Shown here piece by piece: positions 18,259-26,970 of a stretch of DNA of 64,000 nt (the first letter of the stretch is position 1; the number at the start of each line of letters is the position of its first letter). Made by a program: the position numbers and the translations under genes. The stretch is from positions 558,001 through 622,000 of the forward strand of contig CAWEOA010000002.1 in NCBI GenBank assembly GCA_963810615.1, given 5' to 3'. Under the pieces are notes generated by a model. The model was not told the origin of the DNA. It made no database searches and was given only the letters and a program-made list of their open reading frames with translations. This DNA comes from JARRQJ01 sp963810615 (lineage in GTDB: Bacteria > Pseudomonadota > Gammaproteobacteria > DRLM01).

Positions 18259-18731
18259 TGTTTTGGTTGGACAGAACAACATGAACAGGCGTTCAGGAAT
18301 ATAACGCATTGATCGGTTAGACTGGGGCTATCATACAATCGTCGGGGCTGGTTGTCGTGTAAAAGCATGTAAATAAGAGGACGGCGGATTGAAAAGCGCG
18401 CGCCCGGTAGGCCGCCAAAGGTTATGCAAAATGCATGGATGCGTCATGGCTTGGCGCATCGAATAAAATAAATCTGTCCCCATTTCGTGCCCGGGTTTTT
18501 GAGTCGAAAACTTTTACACTCTTCTTTCGCAGTGTGATCGTTCGGCATTCAATGTCACGGAATATACTACTATTATAAGCTTAATTATTTTAGGCACGTG
18601 AATTGCCTAAAATTAAATTGGGGGGATTTAGTTCCTCGCGTAGGGGGCCAGTATGCCCAACGACTCCGATTTTGAAGGGGTCAAATATGAAACACCACAG
18701 GCGCACCAGCGCCTCTAATGAGAGGACCATT
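18259..18731. other. Intergenic region with sigma-54 promoter and a GGGGACAG motif
   Basis: This divergent region holds an inverse GGGGACAG motif at 18474-18481 (a relative of the GGGGTCAG motif seen elsewhere) and the sigma-54-type promoter at 18591-18608. An in-frame ATG-less extension of the PEP-CTERM gene runs back to 18603 but lacks a signal peptide. Nothing else is recognised. Confidence 0.5.
18591..18608 (+). promoter_or_regulatory. Sigma-54 (-24/-12) promoter of the PEP-CTERM gene
   Basis: TAGGCACGTGAATTGCCT matches the sigma-54 consensus TGGCACG-N4-TTGC closely. GG (18593-18594) and GC (18605-18606) are separated by exactly ten bases. It lies about 125 bp before the ATG, leaving a long leader. 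PEP-CTERM genes are often driven by sigma-54 with the PrsK/PrsR two-component system (established knowledge), which supports the call. Confidence 0.72.
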
Positions 18732-19514
18732 ATGAAATATTCAAAACCACTAGTTAGTATGATTTTCGCGTTGGGCCTGCTGTCAAGCCTGGACGCCTCC
18801 GCGACAACGATCGACGTCGCGTCGAGCGCTTTGGCCGATGGCCCGACCTTTAATAATGGTCAAGGCGGCGTACCCTTCGGCTTCGACCCTGACAAGCCAC
18901 GGCCAATGGGCGTTAGTCAACCGGGACCGACGGGGTTTGGTAGCAGTTCCTTTTCGTCCAATCCCGGCGAAACATATACTGCTTTCCGCATGTCGCCGAA
19001 AGATATTTTTGGTACGTCGGCGGTGACGATGAGCGATTTGTCGTCAATATCCTACTGGACGAAAAATATTGAAGCGTCAAATTCATCCTATTCCGATTGG
19101 CAGCTAAAAATATACACGGAAGGCGACTCAACTAATTGGTATGGTAAGCGCTTTATGTTTGACCGCCCGTCCAATGCGAACACCGACTGGACACAGTCAA
19201 GCACCGCTGCCGCGCTGCTTGTGAACAGGATCAGTGACAAAATAAACGGCACTGAAATTACGGTGGATACGTCGAACGATACGCTGAGCCTCCTCGGCTC
19301 TCTGTATGGGTCCGAAAATATCTTGTTTATTGATATGGTAGCCGCCTGCAATAGTGGCTGCTTGCCGGTAAACAGCTATCTTGACGGCGTAAATATCACT
19401 TTACAGAACGGAGATTCTGCAACGATGAATCTGACTGTGCCGGAACCTGCAACACTCGCCCTTTTCGGCCTCGGCCTAGTTGGACTTGAATTCAGCAGGC
19501 GCAAAAGAGCCTAA
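18732..19514 (+). CDS. PEP-CTERM sorting domain protein
   Basis: This 260-residue exported protein is probably processed by an exosortase at its C-terminus. The ATG at 18732 follows GAGAGGA and gives a signal peptide (SKPLVSMIFALGLLSSLDASA). The body is Ser/Thr/Asn/Gly-rich, as in matrix-associated PEP-CTERM proteins. The C-terminus has the full tripartite signal: VPEPATLALFGLGLVGL followed by EFSRRKRA. No exosortase gene is in the window, so the sorting partner must lie elsewhere. A hairpin terminator follows at 19531. The sigma-54-type promoter upstream suggests regulated expression. Confidence 0.93.
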   Translation: MKYSKPLVSMIFALGLLSSLDASATTIDVASSALADGPTFNNGQGGVPFGFDPDKPRPMGVSQPGPTGFGSSSFSSNPGETYTAFRMSPKDIFGTSAVTMSDLSSISYWTKNIEASNSSYSDWQLKIYTEGDSTNWYGKRFMFDRPSNANTDWTQSSTAAALLVNRISDKINGTEITVDTSNDTLSLLGSLYGSENILFIDMVAACNSGCLPVNSYLDGVNITLQNGDSATMNLTVPEPATLALFGLGLVGLEFSRRKRA

Positions 19515-19530
19515 TCTGAGCAGCACTTAT

Positions 19531-19556
19531 ACGCACCCCGTTTCGGCGGGGTGCGT
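19531..19556 (+). terminator. Terminator after the PEP-CTERM gene
   Basis: A perfect 10-bp stem (ACGCACCCCG with CGGGGTGCGT) has a 6-base loop, followed by a short T-rich stretch (TGTTTGTG). It lies 16 bases after the stop codon. Confidence 0.8.
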
Positions 19557-19582
19557 TGTTTGTGAAAAAATATTAAATATTT

Positions 19583-19810
19583 GGGGTCAGAGTAGAATGG
19601 CACTTACTTAAGGCCGCCGGAGGATATATTGCTGTCATGCCGGCGAATAACCAAAGGGCATAAACAATAATTGGGGTTAGCTCACTCTGAGAATCATCTA
19701 GCCGGCCTCCCACCGCCATGAGGCGGTGGGAGGCCGGCTAGATGGTTCTCAGGGTCTTGCATAAACACACCTTCTTTTCCGAAATATCCAGGACAGGTCA
19801 ATCTGACCCC
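19583..19810. mobile_element. Putative non-autonomous element bounded by GGGGTCAG motifs
   Basis: The element starts with GGGGTCAG (19583-19590) and ends with the inverse CTGACCCC (19803-19810). An inner GGGGTTAG sits at 19673 and a 31-bp near-perfect hairpin at 19687-19752. Part of a dispersed A-type repeat (GTCATGCCGGCGAATAACC) lies at 19634. It has no coding capacity. GGGGTCAG-type motifs often flank REP-associated transposase genes (from memory), but no transposase is present here. Confidence 0.5.
19687..19752. repeat. 31-bp near-perfect inverted repeat (hairpin)
   Basis: The left arm 19687-19717 and right arm 19722-19752 pair at 30 of 31 positions around the 4-base loop ATGA. The core is GGCGGTGGGAGGCCGGCTAG. 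No T-run follows, so it is not an ordinary terminator. Confidence 0.9.
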
Positions 19811-19831
19811 AGTTATGGGGCCCGGTTTTGT

Positions 19832-20320
19832 TCAGAAATATAGGCGCGCCCCAAAAGCGAGATTGATATCGAATCGCGAATCCGGCGCCAGATCGAGGAT
19901 GGGCACCAATTCGCCGAATAGGTCGACCGGGGCATCGCTAAATAGATAGGAAATACCGAGCGGCACACGCACCCCAATGAGATTGTCATGTGCATTGCGG
20001 CCGTCCGAATTGCCGCCGTCCTTTAATTTCACCCGCACGCCGAGCCCGGTATATACGGGCATACGACCTTTAACTTCTTGCGGTTTAAGTAAGGCGAAAT
20101 CATGAAACAAGTAGTCGCCATGGAGCTCCAAGGAATCATTTTCCGAAAACGACCAAGCCGCGGCGAAATCAACGGCTCGCGTCGGGTTCAGCCACTTCTT
20201 GACGCTTATGCCGGTCGGCTCACCGACAATCGCCCCTACTCCGAGGCCTTCAAACGCACCGGCGGCGAAAACCATGCATGGCAACATCGAAATAGTAATA
20301 GCCACTATAATTTTATTCAT
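19832..20320 (-). CDS. Small outer-membrane beta-barrel-like protein
   Basis: This 162-residue exported protein starts at 20320 after GAGGA and has a signal peptide (IIVAITISMLPCMVFAAG). Alternating hydrophobic strands such as LELHGDYLFHDFALL and MPVYTGLGVRVKLKD, plus a C-terminal INLAFGARLYF ending in phenylalanine, fit an outer-membrane barrel. The frame is open to 20464 but lacks a ribosome binding site there. A DUF3996-like family is possible. The specific role is unknown. The gene is convergent with the hairpin element. Confidence 0.75.
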   Translation of the reverse strand: MNKIIVAITISMLPCMVFAAGAFEGLGVGAIVGEPTGISVKKWLNPTRAVDFAAAWSFSENDSLELHGDYLFHDFALLKPQEVKGRMPVYTGLGVRVKLKDGGNSDGRNAHDNLIGVRVPLGISYLFSDAPVDLFGELVPILDLAPDSRFDINLAFGARLYF

Positions 20321-20615
20321 GACTTTTTCCTCATTCTTATTAACGATACGCACCAACGGTCTGTCCAATGATATGTTTGCGATTAAGAATCCACATTGTG
20401 CTCCGGTAGCGCCCTTAGGGCTCCTGCCTTTACATTGAGAGCAATGTAAACCGGATATTTCCATCCGGCATTGCGAATGATCAATATTCCTTCCGGAATA
20501 ACTGATGACTCTACTTTTGAGTTCTCGCTATTCCCATTACCACAAACCAGATATTCGGCTGAACGCGCTTCCGGCACGCGAAGCGCATGCAATGCCGCAA
20601 ATCACAGCTTGCACT

Positions 20616-21930
20616 TTATTGCGTCGACAGTTGCTTATCGCGCTGCCAAAAATATTCCATCAACGGTTTTACGCTGATTCCGTGAATAAGAATTGAGAGT
20701 GTGACGACGATGAGAGTCAATTGGATCAACTCCAACGCGACCGGCTCGGAAAGACCGTGCTGAATGGCGTACATAAGGTAGTACAGCGACCCGATCCCGC
20801 GCACGCCGAACCAGCTTACCAAACCGCGTAACCGCCATGGGGTGCGCGTCCCTATCAAACTGATGAGCACGCTGGCGGGACGTGCCACCACGAACAAGAA
20901 CACGGCCAACCCCACTGCTTTCCAACTCCATGAATTGAGAAACAGCGTACCCCCGATCAAAAATCAGGACCACCTCCGACAACCTCTCGAGATGCTCCTT
21001 GAAGACCAGCGACCCGTCGCTGACAAGTGGCGCCACATCAGCAATCGCCCGCAAGTCATCGATCGATCCGGCCAGGTTCGGGGATGTGCGGCCAGCGATG
21101 GAATTCTGTGCATTTTTGGTCAGTTTCTGCTCGGTCTGGCGGAGGGCTACGGCAGCGAAAAATACCGCTAGAAAACCCCAGGCGTGAAACACCACCGACA
21201 ACCCGTATACGACCCCGATCATCCCGAGACCGATGAAATCGTCCATCAACTTATGTTTAAGCGGGGTACAACGAAGCTTCCATCCCAGCCGCGCCAAACA
21301 GACGCCCGCCGAAACGCCGATAGCAATTCCTGCCGATGTGGCCCACAACACATCCGCCAGCACCCACTCCAGGCCAAAATCTCCCTGTCCTTGCAGGCCC
21401 AGCAATGCCATCCCCAGAACCACAAAAGGAAAAGCGCTGCCATCATTCATTCCGGCCTCGCAGGCCAGCGTAAAGCGTAGTTGATCGCGGTCACCGGGAT
21501 GGCGGATTTGCACGTCGGTCGCCAGCACCGGGTCGGTTGGGGCAAGAATCGCGCCCAGCAGCACCCCTACACCCAAGGGCAGGCCCAGCACGTAGTAGGC
21601 AAATGCGGCGACCATCGCAACGGTAAGAGTCATGGCAAGCGTCGCCAGCAGAATCGGTGTGCGCCAGCGTGAAAAACGGAACGGCACAGGCATTTTTATC
21701 CCGACGGAAAAGAGGGATACCAATACGGCTACTTCAGTCAAGGTTTCGAGCAACGCTGATTGTTTGAGCGGATTGAAATGGAACAAATTGAGTACTGTCG
21801 GTCCGACCAGAAGACCAACTGCTAGATATATAATGGCGGACGTTACGGGTGAGCGCTTGATAAACGTGAAAGTGAGTCCCATGACAAGCAGTAGCGCGCC
21901 TACGAGAATAAACCATTGCGCATTCGTCAT
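20616..21930 (-). pseudogene. CPA1-family cation/proton antiporter, one frameshift
   Basis: An inner-membrane Na+ or K+/H+ exchanger. The ATG at 21930 follows a GGAG, and many hydrophobic helices follow. CPA1 signatures are visible: GAILAPTDPVLATD and CEAGMNDGSAFPFV. After LSEVVLIF the frame breaks and continues in another frame with IGGTLFLNSWSWKAV through SILIHGISVKPLM to the stop at 20616. A run of five T (reverse strand; 20959-20963) would need four to restore the frame. The span is one base over a multiple of three, and the restored length is about 437 residues, normal for the family. Confidence 0.85.
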
Positions 21931-22026
21931 CGTTGCACTCCGTATGCCGGTCTTTTTGTTGGCGGAAATTACCAAAAATTCAAGCTAAGCAACTATAAAT
22001 GCGCTCGCTCAAAATTGGGCATTTGG

Positions 22027-22467
22027 CTAGGTGTTTGAATATGGCTCGACATGGTCATTAATCACTTTCACCTTCTGCCCCACCTCATAATTCGGCGCGT
22101 CAACATATAGCTTCCTATGCGCACCGCCAACCATGCGAACCATGACTCGATACTTGGTATGTCGTTTAATGCTCTTTTCCAAATTTTCCTCCGAATATGC
22201 GTTGCCTATGATAGCGCCACTACCGGACAACCCACCTAGAACCGTCTCAACTCGTATTGATTCAATCACGCCGCAATCACCGCAATTCGCCATATCATTG
22301 CGCATCGCAGCATCCATGGCTTTTTTTGAAGCCGAGAAGGTATATACGGTTCCCGGCTGCCGCGGAGGCCACCATCCTATTACCGAGGCGACGCCTAATA
22401 AGCATAGAACGATCAGAGAAATTGCAGCGGATATAATAGACCGACGAGAGCTGTTATTCTCATTCAT
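22027..22467 (-). CDS. SlyB-like (glycine-zipper family) envelope protein
   Basis: This 146-residue protein starts at 22467 after a strong GGAGGTG. One N-terminal membrane segment (ISAAISLIVLCLLGVASVIGW) is followed by a domain resembling the C-terminal part of SlyB/Pcp-type proteins: CGVIESIRVETVLGG, a shortened Gly-rich part (SGSGAIIGNAY), then YRVMVRMVGGAHRKLYVD and YEVGQKVKVIND. The glycine zipper is much reduced compared with the family. Its role in envelope homeostasis is inferred only from similarity. Confidence 0.65.
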   Translation of the reverse strand: MNENNSSRRSIISAAISLIVLCLLGVASVIGWWPPRQPGTVYTFSASKKAMDAAMRNDMANCGDCGVIESIRVETVLGGLSGSGAIIGNAYSEENLEKSIKRHTKYRVMVRMVGGAHRKLYVDAPNYEVGQKVKVINDHVEPYSNT

Positions 22468-23134
22468 GATACACCTCCATGAGGCTATGTACTGATTGAG
22501 ATTTTCGCTACTGAGAAAGAAACTGACCGGCATTCTCCATGGTTTATTGGCATTCCGCCGTGTATCGAATTTAATCAATCACCGCGGAATCCTTACCAAA
22601 AGGAAACGCATATGTATAACGGCCGTTCAATCTCCACATCTTTGCAGGATGCAGCAGTTATGTATCGCGTTTATCAATGCGGGATTCATCAACAATATGC
22701 CGGCAAGTAAATCCGACACGCATTTTCATGCTGATATTATTTTAGCTTGACGATATTAAACTTGAAAAACTGTCGCCTTGTTGAGACACGCCAACTGGAA
22801 GCTTGAATCTACGATAGTTTTTTCTATTCATCAAAATTTAAAGGGAATTAGATACGATTGAAATTCAAACAACGATTAGAACTTTCAGCACATAATGCAG
22901 AACATGGTTTCTTCATAAGCCATACGCGAACATACGAACGAACATACGGGGTCAGGTCTTGCATTGACACATCTCCTCAACAAATTTTTGTTAGATGGCG
23001 CGGCCGTTAAAGAGATCCACGAGGTCTTGAATAGTGACTAGTAATCGTAATCGGAGACAGATTGAGTCTCCCCCAATAAAATGGATGGATTTAGTAAGCA
23101 GAGCACGGAAACAAACACATGCTTTAATGGTTGC
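22468..23134. other. Intergenic region with one GGGGTCAGG motif
   Basis: There is no convincing gene in these 667 bases. The only recognisable item is GGGGTCAGGTCTTGCATTGA at 22948, a motif type often found beside REP-associated transposases, without such a gene here. The region is AT-richer than its surroundings. Confidence 0.5.
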
Positions 23135-23632
23135 TTATATGACTCCAGAACCGCCTTGCACCCTTCCCATCCATCGAAACGCACTATGCACACCGTACAG
23201 AATGATAACGGCCATCATGATAATCCCTCCCTCCACAAGGCTCGGGAGCAGGCCCAAGGAAATGATCAGTGTCGTAGCGCAGGCGGGCGAGTGAACGGTT
23301 CGGGTCATCAACATACCTATCGCCGTAAGCATGACCGATAGAGCGCCGCTTGCCGCCAGCCACAGGGTGCTTACGGAAAGAGGTGCGTGAATGCTTGTTA
23401 TCGTCAAACCCGAAGCAAGGGCATGATACGCCAATAGCCCGCAAACCACTCCCCACAAGTGGCCACCCAACACCGTTCGCGCCGTATTGGCTTTGGGATG
23501 CAAGGTGAGCGCAAACGCGGTGGGACCAAGACTGGGAAAGATAAAGGGATAACCCGTTCCCCATGCGATAAATCCCAAGAGCGCAATGTATGCGCCCGCC
23601 TCCAGGCCGACACGAACTACGCGTTGCTCCAT
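23135..23632 (-). CDS. HPP-family integral membrane protein
   Basis: The 165-residue protein has four to five membrane helices and HPP-family motifs: FPSLGPTAFALTLHPKANTA with ARTVLGGHLWGVVCGL, and later TRTVHSPACATTLIISLG. Some HPP proteins are linked to nitrite transport into organelles, but most bacterial members are uncharacterised. The length is typical for the single-domain form. There is no operon partner on the same strand. Confidence 0.85.
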   Translation of the reverse strand: MEQRVVRVGLEAGAYIALLGFIAWGTGYPFIFPSLGPTAFALTLHPKANTARTVLGGHLWGVVCGLLAYHALASGLTITSIHAPLSVSTLWLAASGALSVMLTAIGMLMTRTVHSPACATTLIISLGLLPSLVEGGIIMMAVIILYGVHSAFRWMGRVQGGSGVI

Positions 23633-23828
23633 AAGTTACTCATGCATTAAAAAATGGATTATCTAACCATAGAAAGCGTATAAGAAAACGGCGCCGCATG
23701 ACAGGGGCCATCCACGAAATATCAGGGATTGGCAAGGAATCACTCGCGGTATGCGAGGCAATGCAAATCCGTTAGACTTTTGTTGTTGCCGTCGTACCTT
23801 TGGCTTAGACAAGAACGAGGAGGCCCGC

Positions 23829-24347
23829 ATGTTGAAATTCTTTCGCCGCCGGATCGCAATCGTAGCCGCCATCGCAACGGGGTTTTCCGCCACCTGTCAT
23901 GCCGCCGGCACAAACATCGATGCCTGCCAACTCATCAGCGTCGCTCAGGCGAGCAGGATCCTCGGTACCACAATCACGGTTCATGCCATGGATACGTCCG
24001 CGGCCGGGCCGGGTGCAGGATCCATGTGCCGCTTTGGAGGCTCGGGCATTGGAGACGGTTTCATGCTGATTGCCGGACGCGTCCACTACACCAACGCGGC
24101 CGCGGAAGTCGCCAGACGGGAGAAGGAGGCGCTCTCGGATACACCGCCGGGGATACCGACGCCCAGCTTCACTGATATCAAGGGACTAGGCGACGCCGCC
24201 TACCTGGCCAAGACATCCGCATACTTCCAGTTACATGTGCTGGCTCACGGCGCCGCGATCGTCATCAACCGCAACGTGACTGCAAGCGCCAAATCGGTGG
24301 AGCAAACCGAACAACTTGCACGGGTCGCCTTGAAACGACTGAAGTGA
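23829..24347 (+). CDS. Secreted hypothetical protein, about 172 residues
   Basis: The start at 23829 has GAGGAGG just upstream and gives a signal peptide (FRRRIAIVAAIATGFSATCHAAG). The mature part has two cysteines that could pair (DACQLISVAQASRILG and SMCRFGG). It ends with an alternating hydrophobic segment, LHVLAHGAAIVINRNV, and a helix. This layout, an xxACxLI...ILG start followed by CxF/Y, resembles secreted DUF3558-like proteins, but I cannot assign the family. The frame is open to 23751 without signal-peptide character. Confidence 0.7.
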   Translation: MLKFFRRRIAIVAAIATGFSATCHAAGTNIDACQLISVAQASRILGTTITVHAMDTSAAGPGAGSMCRFGGSGIGDGFMLIAGRVHYTNAAAEVARREKEALSDTPPGIPTPSFTDIKGLGDAAYLAKTSAYFQLHVLAHGAAIVINRNVTASAKSVEQTEQLARVALKRLK

Positions 24348-24458
24348 AGCGTAGCGAGGTCGAATCGGTTCACCACATTCTACGATTCCACAGAAAGCAC
24401 AGGCCAGAGAGGATTTGCATGTACACTGCGACTACTCAACACCCTAAAGGAATTCAAC

Positions 24459-24875
24459 ATGATTAAGAATATCTTCGTCAGCGCCGTATCCGGTCTGTTA
24501 TTGCTTGGCAATGCTTATGCCTCCACGTCACCCGCAGGCGCCGAGATCAGCATACTCGAGCCGCAAGACGGCGCGGTGGTAAGCGGGCCTGTGACGGTGC
24601 GTTTCGGTGTAAAGGGCATGGACATCGTGCCGGCGGGCGAAATGAAGAACAACAGCGGACATTATCATTTATTGATTGATACCGATGAATTGCCGGCAGC
24701 CGGCCAACCCATACCCAAGGACGAACATCATCTGCACTTCGGTAAAGGACAAACCGAGACCACACTGACTCTCGCACCGGGTGAACACATCTTGCAATTG
24801 GAATTGGGTGATGGCGCCCACGTGCCGCACACCCCTCCCGTGATCTCCAAGCGCATCAAGATCACTGTCAAATAG
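24459..24875 (+). CDS. DUF4399 domain-containing periplasmic protein
   Basis: This 138-residue protein has a signal peptide (residues 1-22) and then a DUF4399 domain: EISILEPQDGAVVSGPVTV, SGHYHLLIDTDELP, KDEHHLHFGKGQTETTLTL and GEHILQLELGDGAHVPHTPP. The His-rich HYH and HHLHF segments are typical and may bind metal, but the function is not established. It shares orientation with the secreted gene before it, 111 bases away. Confidence 0.9.
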   Translation: MIKNIFVSAVSGLLLLGNAYASTSPAGAEISILEPQDGAVVSGPVTVRFGVKGMDIVPAGEMKNNSGHYHLLIDTDELPAAGQPIPKDEHHLHFGKGQTETTLTLAPGEHILQLELGDGAHVPHTPPVISKRIKITVK

Positions 24876-25034
24876 TGCAGATGCTAACTGCTCAATCTTT
24901 TGGTAAAAATTAACGGGACAGGTTGCTGCGCCTTTGATTTTACGGACTATTATCCAACCTGCCTTGCCGCTCTGCGGATCGACTGTCATACTGACCGCTG
25001 AACGCGGGATTCGCTTCGCACACTGGAGGCGAGG

Positions 25035-26168
25035 ATGGAAAACCGGCTGGTCGCCGTCATCCAGACACTCTATACCGCGTCGCTGGACGCGGCGGCGTGG
25101 CCGGTCGCGCTTACCGAAGTGGCCGACGCCATGGGCGGCGTGGACACCACCCTCGAGGTACATACCGGACCCGGGACGGTGCCCGTGTTCTTCTCCTGCG
25201 GCAATCGACTGCCCGACGATGGCGTCGACGCCTATCTCTCCCACTATTCGAAAGTCTGTCCGCGTATCGCAATGATCGACGCTCAACAGGCCGGCAGCGT
25301 CGGCGTCGATTATGATTTCTTCAGCGAAATCGAGATGGACCATGACGAATTCTATGCCGACTTCCTGACGCCGGACGGGCTGCGTTATTTCATGTCCGCC
25401 TGTCTTGCCAACCGGCCGGGCTCGGCGGTGAGCTTTGCCGCAGTTCACCGCTCACCGCAACAGGGGCATGCCTCCAAACACGAGGTGGCGCGGCTGATGA
25501 AATTGATCCCGCATCTGCAACAGGCTCTGGACATGCATCTCAGGCTCCATGAACAGGCGCAACGCGAGGGTGCATTGCTGGACGGATTTGAGCACGTGGA
25601 AGAAGGCGTGATCCTGCTCGACGACACCGGGCATGTCATTCACATCAATGCGAATGGCGAAAGCATGGTACGCACCGATGACGGGCTCGGCCTTGTCGAC
25701 AGCCGCGTGACGATCGCCGATCCATCGGCACGTCAGGCCTACCACACCATACTGGCCGGCTTCCTGGACGGCTCCATGGCAGCCGACCTGCAGCCGGGCG
25801 GCGATGCCTTGGTGCCGCGCCCGTCGGGACGACCGCCCTACATACTGCGTGTGCGCCGCCTGCCGTCGCGCAGCATCTATGACAGCAGCGGCCGGATGCC
25901 CGTTGCCATCGTCTTCCTCAGCGACCCGGCGCGGGAGACAACAATTGCAGCGTCGCGGATCGCCTCCGCCTTCGGGCTGACCCAACGAGAAGCGGAACTG
26001 GCGGCGGCTCTTTATGCCGGCCGCAGTTTGCGTGAGCACGCCGCCGCACGCGGCATTCGCATCTCGACGGCGCGCTTCCATCTCTACCAGGCCATGGCCA
26101 AGATGGGCGTGCGCCGCCAGGCCGACATGCTCCGCCTGTTGAACCGATTCTCCCAATCCCCGCAATAA
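25035..26168 (+). CDS. LuxR-type transcriptional regulator
   Basis: A 377-residue cytosolic regulator. The C-terminal helix-turn-helix is clear: FGLTQREAELAAALYAGRS, then HAAARGIRISTARFHLYQAM, then KMGVRRQADMLRLL. The upstream part (about 190-290) resembles a PAS-like fold (GVILLDDTGHVIHINANGES). The N-terminal region (1-150) is of a type often seen in such stand-alone LuxR regulators. The ligand and targets are unknown. An ATG at 25035 follows GGAGGCGAGG. No target gene adjoins it. Confidence 0.88.
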   Translation: MENRLVAVIQTLYTASLDAAAWPVALTEVADAMGGVDTTLEVHTGPGTVPVFFSCGNRLPDDGVDAYLSHYSKVCPRIAMIDAQQAGSVGVDYDFFSEIEMDHDEFYADFLTPDGLRYFMSACLANRPGSAVSFAAVHRSPQQGHASKHEVARLMKLIPHLQQALDMHLRLHEQAQREGALLDGFEHVEEGVILLDDTGHVIHINANGESMVRTDDGLGLVDSRVTIADPSARQAYHTILAGFLDGSMAADLQPGGDALVPRPSGRPPYILRVRRLPSRSIYDSSGRMPVAIVFLSDPARETTIAASRIASAFGLTQREAELAAALYAGRSLREHAAARGIRISTARFHLYQAMAKMGVRRQADMLRLLNRFSQSPQ

Positions 26169-26970
26169 GCGATTGACCCATCCCCTGCCGCAGCCCCCTA
26201 TATGTGTAGGGCACGCAACTCCTGCCGCACCGCTACACTGATTATCGGCGAGATGCTCCCCGACGCAGACTGGCTGATTCAATTAAACAATTAGGGAAAT
26301 TCTGACTGGCAGACCGGATATCGCCGTGTTTCGCTTTGCCGGGGGCTCTATTTTCAACACGGGTATTTCTTGACCGTCACCGCCGGCAGCCGGCCTTTGG
26401 CCCTGCTGTTCAACGATGCGGTGCGCCTCGAGGGCACCATCGATGTCAGCGGCGGCATTGGTGGCGCTGGCGGTTATACGACCGTCGGAGCGCGCGGTGT
26501 GGCGGTGGCCGGCGGCAGCCAGGACGAACCTTTTCCGGGAACATTATGGGGTCAGGTTCAGACCGTGAACTCACTCAGCCTGATCCCTTAGGCCTCTTTC
26601 TCTAGACAAAGCGCAAACGTCCCTGTGCGGATCTTGCGTTTTCCTAATACACTCTGCGCAACCATCCAGCTGATACACCATACTCGTGTAATATAATCGT
26701 AGGGCCGCTAGGGAACGTTGCCGCCGCACCATCCGACGCTTGACCACGACGGCTTTATCGGGATAGCTAAGGCCCGTCTCACATTCAGCGCGAGCAGGAT
26801 TGCTGGACAAAATGTGCGGATACGAGGCGCACGCAGTACAATACCCCGGACATTGGCCAGCGACACGACACGGCATGAGCGCATCTGCCACAAGCCCGAA
26901 GACCGGGTGAAGCTCGAGCGATGGCCTGAGCCACCTTAATTTACGATTTTAGACACAATTTAGGATCTGC
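26169..26970. other. Gene-poor region with one coding remnant
   Basis: In these 802 bases I see only the remnant at 26292-26591, which runs into a GGGGTCAGG motif (26548-26556). The stretch 26592-26970 shows no gene, repeat or RNA that I recognise. Confidence 0.5.
26292..26591 (+). pseudogene. Remnant of a Gly-rich extracellular protein
   Basis: One frame reads GLYFQHGYFLTVTAGSRPLA and then AVRLEGTIDVSGGIGGAGGY, a Gly-rich beta pattern seen in large exported proteins of the 'IDVSGGxGG' kind. There is no start codon or ribosome binding site, and the frame runs into GGGGTCAGG at 26548 and stops. It looks like an internal fragment cut off by that motif. I cannot name the parent family. Confidence 0.3.

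Noticed and set aside
26571..26891. 106-codon reverse frame
   Set aside because: No ribosome site, no domain, and composition like non-coding sequence.
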